Of a stretch of 64,000 bases of DNA, positions 1-9,065 are shown one piece after another (positions within the stretch are counted from its first letter, which is position 1; every line of letters begins with the position of its first letter). A program made the translations under genes and the position numbers. Origin of the DNA: Burkholderia metallica (GTDB lineage: Bacteria; Pseudomonadota; Gammaproteobacteria; Burkholderiales; Burkholderiaceae); the NCBI RefSeq assembly GCF_902832845.1, contig NZ_CADFDB010000004.1:372001-436000 (forward strand). Direction: 5' to 3'. The notes under the pieces were generated by a model. It did no database searches and was not told the DNA's origin. It saw only the letters and a list, made by a program, of their open reading frames with translations.

Positions 1-128
1 CATGACGATTCGGTGACTCGATCCTTCGAATGATAGGTGGACGCTCGCAGAAAGTGCTTGCGAAATAAACATGGACAATCCGCCGGATTGGCAGATAATT
101 CGACTCAGAGGGAAAACGGGGACCAAAA
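1..128. other. Left-edge intergenic region upstream of Lrp-type gene
   Basis: No coding sequence that I can support lies here. It holds the upstream region of the Lrp/AsnC-type gene that starts at 129. A purine-rich stretch with GGGGA at about 117-121 is a plausible ribosome binding site. Genes of this regulator class are often divergent from the gene they control, so the target may lie just left of the window. That is inference. Confidence 0.5.
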
Positions 129-629
129 ATGCACGCGATCACGCTCGATGCCACCGACTGCCGGATTCTGGCGGTCCTGCAGGAAGAGGGCAGAATCAGC
201 AATCTCGACCTGGCGGAACGCATTTCGCTTTCGCCATCCGCCTGCCTGCGCCGCATGCGCCTGCTCGAAGAGCAGGGCGTGATCGAGCACTATCGCGCGT
301 GCCTGAGCCGCGAGAAGCTCGGTTTCGAGCTCGAGGCGTTCGTGCAGGTATCGATGCGCAACGAAGAGAATCAATGGCACGAGCGTTTCGCGGAAGCGCT
401 GCGCGAATGGCCGGAGGTGGTCGGCGCGTTCGTCGTGACGGGCGAGAGCCACTATCTGCTGCGCGTGCTCGCGCACAACCTCAAGCACTATTCGGATTTC
501 GTGCTGAACCGGCTCTACAAGGCGCCGGGCGTGATGGACATCCGTTCGAACATCGTGCTGCAGACGCTGAAGGACGAAGCCGGCGCGCCGGTCGGGCTGG
601 CGCGCACGGGGGCGATCAAAGCGGTGTGA
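129..629 (+). CDS. Lrp/AsnC family transcriptional regulator
   Basis: This 166-residue protein has the layout of the Lrp/AsnC family. An N-terminal winged helix-turn-helix covers about residues 5-60, with the typical DCRILAVLQEEGRISNLDLA start. A C-terminal ligand-binding RAM/AsnC_trans_reg domain covers about 75-155, with VVGAFVVTGESHYLLRV and the usual IRSNIVL segment near the end. Such proteins form octamers and respond to amino acids or related metabolites. The length is normal and the start is preceded by GGGGA. The gene converges on the flavin reductase gene, and the two 3' ends overlap by 14 bp. The ligand and target cannot be read from the sequence. Confidence 0.93.
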   Translation: MHAITLDATDCRILAVLQEEGRISNLDLAERISLSPSACLRRMRLLEEQGVIEHYRACLSREKLGFELEAFVQVSMRNEENQWHERFAEALREWPEVVGAFVVTGESHYLLRVLAHNLKHYSDFVLNRLYKAPGVMDIRSNIVLQTLKDEAGAPVGLARTGAIKAV

Positions 630-1128
630 GGCCGTGGAAGCCGCCGCCGTGGAACACGAGCGGCGGTGTCGTGTCCGATACCGCGCGCACGCCGCAGCGC
701 TCCACTTCACCGACGAAGATCACGTGGTCGCCCTCGTCGTAGCGGCTGCGGTTGTGGCATTCGAACCACGCGAGCGCGCCGTCGAGCACGGGCATCCCCG
801 AGTTGCCGGCCGCATGCGCGATCCCCTCGAAGCGGTCGCCCTTGTAGGTCGAGAAGCGCTTGCACAGGTCGAGCTGCGATGCCGCGAGCACGTTCACCAC
901 GTAATGGCTGTTGCCGCGGAACACCGGCGTCGACGCCGATTTGTGCGCGAGGCTCCACAGCACGAGCGGCGGATCGAGCGAAACCGAGTTGAACGAGCTG
1001 GCCGTGATGCCGATCAGCTGGCCGGACGGCGCGCGCGTCGTGATCACCGTCACGCCCGTCGCGAACTGGCCGAGCGCCTGCCGGAAGGCGGCCGAGTCGA
1101 AATCCGGCGGATTGGCGTGGCTCATCAT
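616..1128 (-). CDS. Flavin reductase family protein (FMN-binding split barrel)
   Basis: The 170-residue product matches the flavin reductase/HpaC-like family: FRQALGQFATGVTVITT at the N-terminus, then the ITASSFNSVSLDPPLVLWSL stretch that binds FMN and recurs across the family. These enzymes reduce FMN or FAD with NAD(P)H, usually to supply a two-component monooxygenase. No monooxygenase partner is next to it here. Two ATG codons are adjacent (1128 and 1125) and I use the first. The open frame continues upstream without family similarity. A TAAAAT -10-like hexamer on this strand lies at 1241-1246, giving a leader of about 110 nt. Confidence 0.9.
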   Translation of the reverse strand: MMSHANPPDFDSAAFRQALGQFATGVTVITTRAPSGQLIGITASSFNSVSLDPPLVLWSLAHKSASTPVFRGNSHYVVNVLAASQLDLCKRFSTYKGDRFEGIAHAAGNSGMPVLDGALAWFECHNRSRYDEGDHVIFVGEVERCGVRAVSDTTPPLVFHGGGFHGLTPL

Positions 1129-1443
1129 CGCGCGGCCATCCGGAACGAGACGGGCGGACGCGGCGCGACGCGGGTGGAGCGGGCACGGCGGACGAAAGGC
1201 GACAAGGCGGTCGAAGGAGAAGGGATGCGCATGGCCCGATTTTAGCGGAATCGGCGCCGCCGGGCCCGGCCGGACGGCGCATCGCGGGGGCAAGGTGAGG
1301 TAGCGAACACTGTCGCGCGGGGCCGGGTGCGTCGCGTAGACGCCGCCGGCAGGGCCGTTCCGCCACGCGTCCGCCACCCATTTCGTGCGCCGCCGCCGCT
1401 TCGTCCGGCGCCGCCGCGCCGCATCTGCCGACGATCCCCCGCG
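1129..1443. other. Intergenic region between flavin reductase and membrane protein genes
   Basis: This 315-bp stretch holds no gene that I can support. It contains the promoter region of the flavin reductase gene, with a TAAAAT hexamer on the minus strand at 1241-1246. I see no terminator-like hairpin with a T-run after the membrane protein gene that ends at 1444. Confidence 0.5.
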
Positions 1444-2109
1444 CTATCGCGCCGCCGCCAGTCCGAGCGACAGCGCACCCGTCACGATCAGGCTCGATGC
1501 CCACACCGCGTCGAGATTGAACCAGCTCCGCGCGACGAACTTCAGCCCGAGATAGCGATAGACGAGCCACGCGAGCCCGCCGCCGGCGCCAATCATCGCA
1601 ACCGCATGCACGGCCGCGACGACGAGCGCCATCCCGAGGTGCGTATCGACGAGCGCAGCCGCCGCGCGATGGCCGGCATCACGGTCGAGCCCGCAGAGCC
1701 CCAGGTAGATCGGCACCAGCATCAGCCCCGCGCCATGCGCGATCGCGACCGCGAACGACCACAGGCCGAGCCGCGCGGGCGGAATGCGCGCGAGCGCACG
1801 CGGATGCCGGCGCCGGATCAGCAGCACGGCGCCGAAGCCGATCACGAGCGCGCTCGCGCCGATCCGGATCGCCGTCTGCCACGCGAGCAGCGCGGCGAGC
1901 AGCCCGAACGGCAGCATCACCGTGAACACCGCGAGCGCATGGCCGAGCGCGAGATAGCCGAGCGCCGCGACGAGCGCGCCGCCGCGGCGCGTCATCAATG
2001 CGTTCGACACCGCGAGCGGCCAGCCCATCGCGGGGTTGAGCCCGTGATACACGCCGCTCGCGAGTACGGCCGCCCACAGCGCGACCTGGGCATGAAGGCC
2101 GGTGTTCAC
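1444..2109 (-). CDS. Conserved six-helix membrane protein linked to SBP56 gene
   Basis: The 221-residue product is almost entirely hydrophobic, with about six membrane helices. It carries a conserved-looking first-helix motif HGLNPAMGWPLAVSNAL (residues about 20-36) and a second polar patch GLGHALAVF-like (LALGHALAVF). The HxxxP and GH pattern is reminiscent of NiCoT/UreH-type permeases, but the acidic ligands of those permeases are missing, so I do not assign transport of a metal. The start is a GTG whose last two bases form the TGA stop of the upstream gene (GTGA overlap), so translation is probably coupled. It most likely works with the selenium-binding/methanethiol-oxidase-like protein. 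Confidence 0.75.
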   Translation of the reverse strand: MNTGLHAQVALWAAVLASGVYHGLNPAMGWPLAVSNALMTRRGGALVAALGYLALGHALAVFTVMLPFGLLAALLAWQTAIRIGASALVIGFGAVLLIRRRHPRALARIPPARLGLWSFAVAIAHGAGLMLVPIYLGLCGLDRDAGHRAAAALVDTHLGMALVVAAVHAVAMIGAGGGLAWLVYRYLGLKFVARSWFNLDAVWASSLIVTGALSLGLAAAR

Positions 2110-3512
2110 CGCTTGACCGACGGATAGCAGAACGAGTCGGTCGAGCAGTCGCCGCCTTCGAGCCGGATCTGGTGCGCGCGATAGCCGTCGGGAAACTCGA
2201 CCCAGTAATCGTCGGCGAGCGTCAGCCCGCCCTCCGGCCCCACGTGCGCGAGCACCTGCGCGGCCGGCACGCCGTCCGGATAGAACTGGTCGTCCCACGT
2301 GGAATACAGCGAGTTGGTCCAGTACACGCGCTTGCCGTCGCGGCTGATCTCGACCATCTGCGGGCCGCCTGCGAACGGGCGGCCGTTCGAGTGCGGCGTC
2401 CGGCGCGCGATGCCGCCGATGCGCACCGATCCCGCGAGTACCGGGTTGTGCGGGTCGGACACGTCGTACTGGCGCATTTCGCCCGTGCCCCAGCACGACA
2501 CGTACAGGAAGCGGTCGTCGAGCGACAGGTCGATGTCGGTCACGAGCGGCGGTACCGCGCCGAATCCCTGGAGCAGCGGCGGCAGCTCGTCGGCCGTGGC
2601 CGGCTCGGCCGGGATCGTCGCGGTTTTCTTCACATGGAACCGGCCGTCTTCGCGCCACCAGGTCCAGATCGAGCCTTCGAGATTGGTCGTATCGACCACG
2701 ACGCCGACGAACCCGTATTCGCGCACCGGATCGTGCGCGGGGCGCACTTCGAGCGCCATCTGGTGCTGCGCGCCGAGGTCGATCGTCTGCACGTTGCGCC
2801 GCGCGCGCAAATCCCAGAAATGCAGCCGGTGCCCGTATTTGTTCGCGAGCAGGTCCTCGGGCACGATGCCGTTCTCGAATTGCGGCGGCAGCGCCCATTC
2901 GCTCGACACCATGTAGTCGCGCGGCAGGTTCCACCAGAAGTCGTAATGCTTGTCCTGCGGGCCGCGGTCGATCTCCCAGCGGCCGAGCACGTCGAAGGTC
3001 TCGCAATCCATGATGAAGATGCCGGGCGCGCCGTCGGTGCCGTCCTTGCCCGCGCCGCCGAGCGTGCTCACGTAGATGCCCTCGGGCCCGCAATGCACGG
3101 TGTGCGGCCGCGAATAGCCGGTCTTCGCGAAGATCTCGTCGGGCTCGACGATCTTGTGGATGCGTGCCTGCGTCGGATGCGGCTTCGTGTCGATCACGTA
3201 GATGCGCGACGAGCGCAGGCCGGGAATGATGAGGAAGCGGCGTTCGAGGAACGCATGGCCGGTCAGCGGCGACAGCGACGACGAGCACGCATTCCAGCCG
3301 AAGTGATGAAACTCGTCGCCGGCGTTCGGCATCGTCACCGTATGCACGATTTTTCCGTAGGTCGGCGAGCCGGGCTTCACGTCGATCACGGCGAGCGCGT
3401 CGGGTCTGGAAAAATCGGGGCTCAGCAACAACGTATAGGCAAATTCCTCCGCCGGCGCCTGCATCGCAAGCTCGGGCGAAGCGTGAAACGTCGGGTCAGG
3501 CCGCATGCTCAT
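2106..3512 (-). CDS. Selenium-binding protein SBP56 / methanethiol oxidase-like
   Basis: The 468-residue product matches the SBP56/SELENBP1 family along its whole length: HFGWNACSSS, SRPHTVHCGPEGIYVS, YDFWWNLPRDYMVSSEW, DIDLSLDDRFLYVSCWG and HSNGRPFAGGPQM are family blocks of the beta-propeller. Bacterial and human members (MtoX, SELENBP1) oxidise methanethiol to formaldehyde, hydrogen sulphide and hydrogen peroxide, with copper required in the characterised bacterial enzymes. The Cys and His residues thought to be used are present. The start at 3512 has GAGAGGG 7 nt upstream; the open frame continues 40 codons further without similarity. The downstream membrane protein overlaps its stop codon, so the two form an operon. 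Confidence 0.92.
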   Translation of the reverse strand: MSMRPDPTFHASPELAMQAPAEEFAYTLLLSPDFSRPDALAVIDVKPGSPTYGKIVHTVTMPNAGDEFHHFGWNACSSSLSPLTGHAFLERRFLIIPGLRSSRIYVIDTKPHPTQARIHKIVEPDEIFAKTGYSRPHTVHCGPEGIYVSTLGGAGKDGTDGAPGIFIMDCETFDVLGRWEIDRGPQDKHYDFWWNLPRDYMVSSEWALPPQFENGIVPEDLLANKYGHRLHFWDLRARRNVQTIDLGAQHQMALEVRPAHDPVREYGFVGVVVDTTNLEGSIWTWWREDGRFHVKKTATIPAEPATADELPPLLQGFGAVPPLVTDIDLSLDDRFLYVSCWGTGEMRQYDVSDPHNPVLAGSVRIGGIARRTPHSNGRPFAGGPQMVEISRDGKRVYWTNSLYSTWDDQFYPDGVPAAQVLAHVGPEGGLTLADDYWVEFPDGYRAHQIRLEGGDCSTDSFCYPSVKR

Positions 3513-4090
3513 GGTGATGCCCTCTCGATGGTGTCGGATCGGGGTCGCACGGCCGCTCGGTGCGGGCGTACCGTCCGTGGTTGCCGCGCGGCGCACTGTA
3601 CGCCGGCGGGTGCGATCGGCACGCGGACGCACGCGTCGGCAACGCGTGCGGCGCCGTGCATCGGATCGTGAAAACGGTTGAACGCGATGCGCCGGATCGT
3701 CGCGCGGGGGGCGACGGATGCACGGCGGCGAGGTGGCGCGATCGAAGCGGCGGCCCGCGATGCAGCGGCTGCAGCGCGGGTCAGGCGGATGCAGTATGTT
3801 AAGGCGTGCATATCGATGCTCCGGCAGAGAGTGCTTGCTTCAGGGGCGGGCATGCAGCGGGCGCGTTGCGCGAGACGGCGGGTTCACCGCCGTGCTCATG
3901 CGTGCCTAAGTGTAGACGAGAAAGCGGCGGCCGGTCGCGCGCGGCGCCTGTACAAGCTGTCAGGTTCGCGCGCGAGTGAGATACTTGCCGACGTGCCGTT
4001 GCGGCCCGTTCCGGGGTCGCCCGCGGCGAGACGCAAGGGTGGCGCCGGCGCATGCGTGCCGGCAGTCGACATCAACGAGGGACTGAATTC
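3513..4090. other. Divergent intergenic region, SBP56 and msrA
   Basis: This 578-bp stretch separates two divergent genes and should contain both promoters. I found no hexamer pair that I would defend; GATACT at about 3980 is a possible -10 for msrA. Short open frames here show no protein-like composition and I call none of them genes. Confidence 0.5.
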
Positions 4091-4651
4091 ATGGTGAACG
4101 AGATGCTTGAAACCGCGACGTTGGGAGGCGGGTGTTTCTGGTGCACGGAGGCGGTGTTTCTCGACGTCGACGGCGTGACGGCCGTCCAGTCGGGCTACGC
4201 GGGCGGCCATATGCGCAATCCCGGCTATCGCGACATCTGCGAAGGCGACACGGGTCACGCGGAAGTCGTCAACGTGACGTTCGATCCGGCGCGCATCGGC
4301 TATCGCGAGATCCTCGAGATCTTCTTCGCGACGCACGATCCGACCCAGTTGAACCGGCAGGGCAACGACGTCGGCACGCAATACCGTTCGGTCGTGTTCA
4401 CGCACTCGGACGCGCAGCGCGACACGGCGCTCGACGTGATCCGCGAGCTGGAGCGCGAGCAGGTGTTCGGGCAGCCGATCGTCACGCAGGTCGTGCCGCT
4501 CGACGACAACTACTGGCCGGCCGAGGACTATCATCAGAACTATTACGCGCGCAACCCGGGGCAGGGCTATTGCTCGGTCGTGATCGGGCCGAAGCTCGCG
4601 AAATTCCGCCAGAAGTTCTCGCACCGGCTGAAGTCGCTGCGCGGCGCGTGA
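4091..4651 (+). CDS. msrA: Peptide-methionine (S)-S-oxide reductase MsrA
   Basis: The 186-residue protein carries the MsrA active site GCFWCTEAVF at residues about 12-21, where the first Cys attacks the sulfoxide. It also has SGYAGGHMRNPGYRDICEGDTGHAEVV and the thioredoxin-fold core ATHDPTQLNRQGNDVGTQYRS typical of the family. A further Cys in QGYCSVVIGPK near the C-terminus is a candidate resolving residue. It repairs oxidised methionine in proteins with thioredoxin as reductant. I chose ATG 4091 because GAGGGA sits 8-9 nt upstream; an in-frame ATG at 4052 is upstream of the conserved region. Confidence 0.97.
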   Translation: MVNEMLETATLGGGCFWCTEAVFLDVDGVTAVQSGYAGGHMRNPGYRDICEGDTGHAEVVNVTFDPARIGYREILEIFFATHDPTQLNRQGNDVGTQYRSVVFTHSDAQRDTALDVIRELEREQVFGQPIVTQVVPLDDNYWPAEDYHQNYYARNPGQGYCSVVIGPKLAKFRQKFSHRLKSLRGA

Positions 4652-4675
4652 GCGCCTGACCGGCCGCACCGCGCG

Positions 4676-5956
4676 TTACGCCGCCTCGTTGCGCCACTGC
4701 GCGCACACGGCGGCGATTTCGCGCGCGAGCGCGATGCACGACAGCGGCGCGGAGCCTTCCGCCTTGTTGTTGATCGTGATGATCACCGGCTGCCCGGCCA
4801 GCGCATAGCGCGCGGCCAGTTCGGCGAGCGCCGAGCGCGTGGCGGGATCCTCGTCGACGAGCTTGTCGAACGGCTCGTATTTCGCTTTCGCCTGCTCATA
4901 CTTGAACCCGCCGTGCAGGCTCCAGCGCACGATCAGCGGGCCCGGCGCGTCGCCGTCGAGCAGCGCGAGCGCGGCGGCCTGGCGCAGCGGGTCGGGCATC
5001 CGCGCATGCAGGCCGACGCAGTAGCGCACGCCGAGTGCGGCGAGCGCGCGGATGAAGCGCGGCGTGAGCAGGCTCGCGTCGCGAATCTCGATCGCATAGC
5101 GGGGGCCGTCGGCTTCCGGCGGCAACGGCGGCAGCGCCGCGAAGAACGCGGCGAGCCGGTCGATCAGTGCGGCCGGTTGCGCGAGCAGTTGATCGGGCAG
5201 CGGCGAGAACTGGAACACGAGCACGCCGGCTTTCCGGCCGAGCCCTTCGACGCACGGCTGCACGAATTCGCGGGTGGCGAGATCCGCGTCGAGGAAGGTC
5301 GGATTCGGCCCCGACGGTTCGCCGCGCCGGCCGCGGATGACCGCGTCGGTCACGGCGGCCGGCGCCTTCACGACGAAGCGGAAATCGTCGGGGACCTGCT
5401 GCGCGTAGCGCAGGTAGTCGGCCACCGACAGCGGGCCGTAGAACGACCGGTCGAGGCTCACGCTCTTCAGCAGCGGATGCGCGCCATACGCTTCGAGCCC
5501 TTCGCGCGAGAGTTTCGTCTGCGCGAAGTCGCCGTCGTAGACGATGCCGTCCCAGCCGGGGAAATACCACGACGACGTGCCGAGCCGGACGTTCGGCGGC
5601 AGTGCGGCCGCTGCATCGGCCACGTCGGGCGCGATCGGTGCGGGCAGCACGCCGCGCCGGCGCCGGCCTTTCTTCGGCGGCTCGGCGGGCGGCGGCGGTT
5701 CGTCCCACAGCAGCCCGGACGCGGCGGCCGGTGTTTCGTCGGAAGAACGCGAGCGGGCGCGCGGTGCCGGTGGCGCGCCGTCGCGCGTATCCGGTATCAC
5801 CGCGTCGCCGCTATCGGCAGGCGGGCCGTCGTCGGGCGACGTGCGTGCGGCATCGGCCGGCACGCCGAACAGGTCGAATTGCCCGTCGGCGTGCGGCGCG
5901 TCGTCGTCGTGCTGTCGTTCCGGCGGCGCCTTGCGCCGCGTGCTGCCGTCACCCAT
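4676..5956 (-). CDS. DUF72 family protein with N-terminal extension
   Basis: The C-terminal 290 residues form the DUF72 (YecE-like) TIM-barrel domain: LGTSSWYFPGWDGIVYDGDF, LKSVSLDRSFYGPLS, FRFVVKAPAAVTD and VRWSLHGGFKYEQAKAKYEPF. The biochemical function of DUF72 is not established. A low-complexity Pro/Arg/Asp-rich N-terminal extension of about 130 residues precedes it and ends in PKKGRRRRG. The extension contains QFDLF at residues 26-30, which fits the bacterial sliding-clamp binding pentapeptide. The gene follows cfa on the same strand with a 23-bp gap, so they are probably cotranscribed. The ATG at 5956 has only a weak ribosome binding site, and the start is moderately certain. Confidence 0.88.
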   Translation of the reverse strand: MGDGSTRRKAPPERQHDDDAPHADGQFDLFGVPADAARTSPDDGPPADSGDAVIPDTRDGAPPAPRARSRSSDETPAAASGLLWDEPPPPAEPPKKGRRRRGVLPAPIAPDVADAAAALPPNVRLGTSSWYFPGWDGIVYDGDFAQTKLSREGLEAYGAHPLLKSVSLDRSFYGPLSVADYLRYAQQVPDDFRFVVKAPAAVTDAVIRGRRGEPSGPNPTFLDADLATREFVQPCVEGLGRKAGVLVFQFSPLPDQLLAQPAALIDRLAAFFAALPPLPPEADGPRYAIEIRDASLLTPRFIRALAALGVRYCVGLHARMPDPLRQAAALALLDGDAPGPLIVRWSLHGGFKYEQAKAKYEPFDKLVDEDPATRSALAELAARYALAGQPVIITINNKAEGSAPLSCIALAREIAAVCAQWRNEAA

Positions 5957-5979
5957 GCATGCCCAGCGTGAAGCGCTGC

Positions 5980-7200
5980 CTAGCGCGGCAGCGTGTGTTC
6001 GTACATATAGCGCCGCGACCACGGCAGCGATTTCGCGCTCTGCCCGGCCTTGCGGCACACGATCTGGAAGATCGACACGTCGTCGTGCTCGAACGCATAC
6101 GCGCAGCCGGCGAGATACACGCGCCAGATGCGGAATTTTTCATCGTCGACGAGTTGTCGCGCGGCGTCGGCCTTCGCTTCGAAGTTTTCCGTCCAGATGT
6201 CGAGCGTGCGCGCATAGTGCCGCCGCAGGCTTTCGACGTCAATCGCTTCGAGTCCGCCGCGCTGCGCGGCTTCCAGCGCGAGGCTGATGTGCGGCAGCTC
6301 GCCGTCCGGGAACACGTAGCGGTCGATGAACTCGCCGCCGCCGAGCGCCGTCTCGCCGCTTTCCGCATCGGTCGAAGTGATCCCGTGGTTCATCGCGATG
6401 CCGTCGTCGGTGAGGAGGTCGTGGATGCGCGAGAAATAGAGCGGCAGGTTCTTGCGCCCGACGTGCTCGAACATCCCGACGCTCGTGATGCGGTCGAACT
6501 GGCCGTCGATCTCGCGATAGTCCTGCAGCCGGATCTCGATCCGGTCCTCGAGCCCGGCGGCTTTCACGCGCGCGGTCGCGAGGTCGAACTGGTTCTGCGA
6601 CAGCGTGACGCCCAGGCACTGCGCGCCGAACTTCTGCGCGGCGCGCAGCACGAGCGCGCCCCAGCCGCAGCCGATGTCGAGCAGGCGCTGGCCGGGCTCG
6701 AGCCGGATCTTCGTCAGGATGTGGTCGATCTTCTTGATCTGCGCGGTGGCGAGATCCTCGTCGCCGTTCTCGAAATACGCGCACGAGTACACCATGTTCT
6801 CGTCGAGCCACAGCTGGTAGAACTCGTTCGAGACGTCGTAGTGATACTGGATCGCCTTCTTGTCGGTGCTCTTCGTGTGATTGAAGTAGCGTTTCACGCG
6901 CGCCAGCTTGCTCGCGCTCGTGACCGTGCTGCGCGCGAGCGAGTAGCCGATGTTGATGATGTCCGACAGTTTGCCTTCGATGTCGATCTTGCCCTTCACG
7001 TACGCCTCGCCGAGATTGTCGAGGCTCGGTTCGAGCAGCAGCGGCAACGCGGACGCGCTGTTCACTTTCAGCGTGACCTGCGGCGCGCTGAAGGTGCCGA
7101 AATCGAGTTGGTCGCCGTTCCACAGCACGAGGCGCGCCGGTATGTTCGCTTTGGCCCGTACCTCGTCCGCCCACTGTGCCAGCTTCTTTTCCCAGAACAT
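5980..7200 (-). CDS. cfa: Cyclopropane-fatty-acyl-phospholipid synthase
   Basis: The 406-residue protein is a Cfa/CMAS-type methyltransferase. The S-adenosylmethionine site is LLDIGCGWGALVLRAAQKFG at about residues 180-200, followed by GVTLSQNQ and the SVGMFEHVGRKNLPLYF block found in all Cfa enzymes. The N-terminal lipid-binding part and DVSNEFYQLWLDENMVYSCAYF are also present. It methylenates double bonds of phospholipid acyl chains, usually in stationary phase or acid stress. The start at 7200 is preceded by GGAGA. Upstream on the same strand lies pdxH and downstream the DUF72 gene. Confidence 0.96.
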   Translation of the reverse strand: MFWEKKLAQWADEVRAKANIPARLVLWNGDQLDFGTFSAPQVTLKVNSASALPLLLEPSLDNLGEAYVKGKIDIEGKLSDIINIGYSLARSTVTSASKLARVKRYFNHTKSTDKKAIQYHYDVSNEFYQLWLDENMVYSCAYFENGDEDLATAQIKKIDHILTKIRLEPGQRLLDIGCGWGALVLRAAQKFGAQCLGVTLSQNQFDLATARVKAAGLEDRIEIRLQDYREIDGQFDRITSVGMFEHVGRKNLPLYFSRIHDLLTDDGIAMNHGITSTDAESGETALGGGEFIDRYVFPDGELPHISLALEAAQRGGLEAIDVESLRRHYARTLDIWTENFEAKADAARQLVDDEKFRIWRVYLAGCAYAFEHDDVSIFQIVCRKAGQSAKSLPWSRRYMYEHTLPR

Positions 7201-7321
7201 TTGGATTCTCCGTTTGTTCGTTGAATCGAATACAGCCAAGTATCTTGACCGGCGCCCGCCGCTTGCGAAGCGGGCGCCCGGATGCAACACGAGACACGAC
7301 CGGCGTGCGCCGGCGCCGCGC

Positions 7322-7966
7322 TTACGGCGACAGGCGCGAGATCGACCAGCCCGACGCCGCCGCGGCGTCACGCGTGTAGAGCAGGCGGTCGTGCAGCCGC
7401 GACGGGCGGCCCTGCCAGAACTCGATCGAATCGGGCACGACGCGGTAGCCGCCCCAGTGCGGCGGGCGCGGCGGGTCGTCGCCGTAGCGTTCGCTGACGG
7501 CCTTTTCCTGCGCTTCGAGCGTGGCGCGGCTGTCGATCACGGCGCTCTGCTCGGACGCCCATGCGCCGATGCGCGAGCCGAGCGGGCGCGACGCGAAATA
7601 GCGGTCGCTTTCCTCGGCGCTGGTTTTCTCGATCCGGCCTTCGATGCGCACCTGGCGCTCGAGCTCGATCCAGTAGAACAGCAACGCGGCCTGCGGGTGC
7701 GCGGCAAGATCGCGCCCCTTGCGGCTTTCGTAATTGGTGAAGAAGACGAACCCGCGTTCGTCGACGCCCTTGACGAGCACGATGCGTGCCGACGGCCGGC
7801 CGTCGGCGCCGACGGTCGCGAGCGTCATCGTGTTCGGCTCGGGCAGCTTGGCGGCGAGCGCCTCCTTGAACCAGCGGTCGAACTGGACGAACGGGTCGGG
7901 GGCGGCATCGGCTTCGTCGAGCGAAGCACGTGAGTAATTGATGCGGAGATCGGCGAGAGTCGTCAT
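7322..7966 (-). CDS. pdxH: Pyridoxamine/pyridoxine 5'-phosphate oxidase PdxH
   Basis: The 214-residue protein has the PNPOx signature: [64 protein letters not shown] and the C-terminal dimerisation segment ending in GWSISRLSP. It oxidises PNP or PMP to pyridoxal phosphate with FMN. Its length equals the family norm. The start ATG at 7966 sits about 35 nt after a minus-strand TACAAT hexamer (7995-8000), a reasonable -10 element. Confidence 0.97.
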   Translation of the reverse strand: MTTLADLRINYSRASLDEADAAPDPFVQFDRWFKEALAAKLPEPNTMTLATVGADGRPSARIVLVKGVDERGFVFFTNYESRKGRDLAAHPQAALLFYWIELERQVRIEGRIEKTSAEESDRYFASRPLGSRIGAWASEQSAVIDSRATLEAQEKAVSERYGDDPPRPPHWGGYRVVPDSIEFWQGRPSRLHDRLLYTRDAAAASGWSISRLSP

Positions 7967-8094
7967 GTTATGCAAACGCTTCAATCGGGAACCATTGTAG
8001 CGAACGCGCGAGAAACGTGCGTGCACAGTGGCGCGTGCGAGCGGGGAGTTCAGGCAGAATAGAGGGCTGCACGACTTACGTTTTCCTTGCTGCC

Positions 8095-8952
8095 ATGGCC
8101 GCTGCCGACACCGCCCCACTCAGTTCCTCTGATCTTACCCCGACCCCGGAAATCCGGCTTGACGTGGATCGCGCGCGGCGTTTCGGCGGCGTCGCGCGGC
8201 TGTACGGCGCGCCGGCCGCCGCCGCGTTCGAGCGCGCGCACATTGCGGTGATCGGGATCGGCGGCGTCGGGTCGTGGGTGGCCGAGGCGCTCGCGCGCAA
8301 CGCAGTCGGCACGCTGACGCTGATCGATCTCGACAACGTTGCGGAAAGCAATACGAACCGGCAGATCCACGCGCTCGACGGCAATTTCGGCAAGCCGAAG
8401 GTCGATGCGATGGCCGAGCGGATCGCGCTGATCGATCCCGCGTGCCGCGTGAACCGGGTCGAGGATTTCGTCGAGCCCGACAACTTCGACGCGCTGCTCG
8501 GCGGCGGTTTCGACTACGTGATCGATGCGATCGACAGCGTGCGCACGAAGGTCGCGCTGATCGCGTGGTGCGTCGCGAAGCGCCAGCCGCTCGTCGTGGT
8601 CGGCGGCGCGGGCGGCCAGCTCGACCCGACGCGGATCCGCATCGACGATCTCGCGCTGACGATCCAGGACCCGCTGCTGTCGAAGGTGCGCGCGCAGCTG
8701 CGCAAGCAGCACGGTTTTCCACGCGGGCCGAAGGCGCGTTTCAAGGTCAGCGCCGTGTATTCGGACGAGCCGTTGATCTATCCGGAAGCCGCCGCGTGCG
8801 ATATCGAGGACGGCGCCGAGCCGTCCGCGGCCGCGCACGTCGCCGGGCTCAACTGCGCGGGCTTCGGTTCGAGCGTGTGCGTGACCGCGAGCTTCGGCTT
8901 CGCGGCCGCCGCCCATGCGCTGCGCGCGATCGCCGCGCAGGCCGCGGGCTGA
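8095..8952 (+). CDS. tcdA: tRNA threonylcarbamoyladenosine dehydratase TcdA
   Basis: The 285-residue protein is an E1-like ATP-dependent enzyme of the TcdA/CsdL group. It shows [10 protein letters not shown], the nucleotide loop [18 protein letters not shown] (about 45-62), [19 protein letters not shown], the catalytic-type stretch [13 protein letters not shown] and the late PEAAACDI and [11 protein letters not shown] blocks. TcdA dehydrates t6A37 to the cyclic ct6A in tRNAs that read ANN codons. The ATG at 8095 lacks a clear ribosome binding site; AGAATA near 8057 may be part of a -10 element. It is divergent from pdxH. Confidence 0.93.
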   Translation: MAAADTAPLSSSDLTPTPEIRLDVDRARRFGGVARLYGAPAAAAFERAHIAVIGIGGVGSWVAEALARNAVGTLTLIDLDNVAESNTNRQIHALDGNFGKPKVDAMAERIALIDPACRVNRVEDFVEPDNFDALLGGGFDYVIDAIDSVRTKVALIAWCVAKRQPLVVVGGAGGQLDPTRIRIDDLALTIQDPLLSKVRAQLRKQHGFPRGPKARFKVSAVYSDEPLIYPEAAACDIEDGAEPSAAAHVAGLNCAGFGSSVCVTASFGFAAAAHALRAIAAQAAG

Positions 8953-9065
8953 GCGCGGTACGCACGAGCGTTGCCCGATGCCGCGGCGCGTGACGCGCGC
9001 CGCCGTATCGCATGCCGGGCGATCCCGCAGCCGGGCCATTGCGGCCCGGCCGGCCCCGCGTCAGT

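Noticed and set aside
3560-4097. Several short open frames between the SBP56 and msrA genes
   Set aside because: They overlap one another in all frames, are Arg/Ala rich and lack ribosome binding sites.
5602-7224. A 540-codon plus-strand frame opposite cfa and the DUF72 gene
   Set aside because: Both opposite-strand genes are certain, and the frame has no ribosome binding site or recognisable domain.
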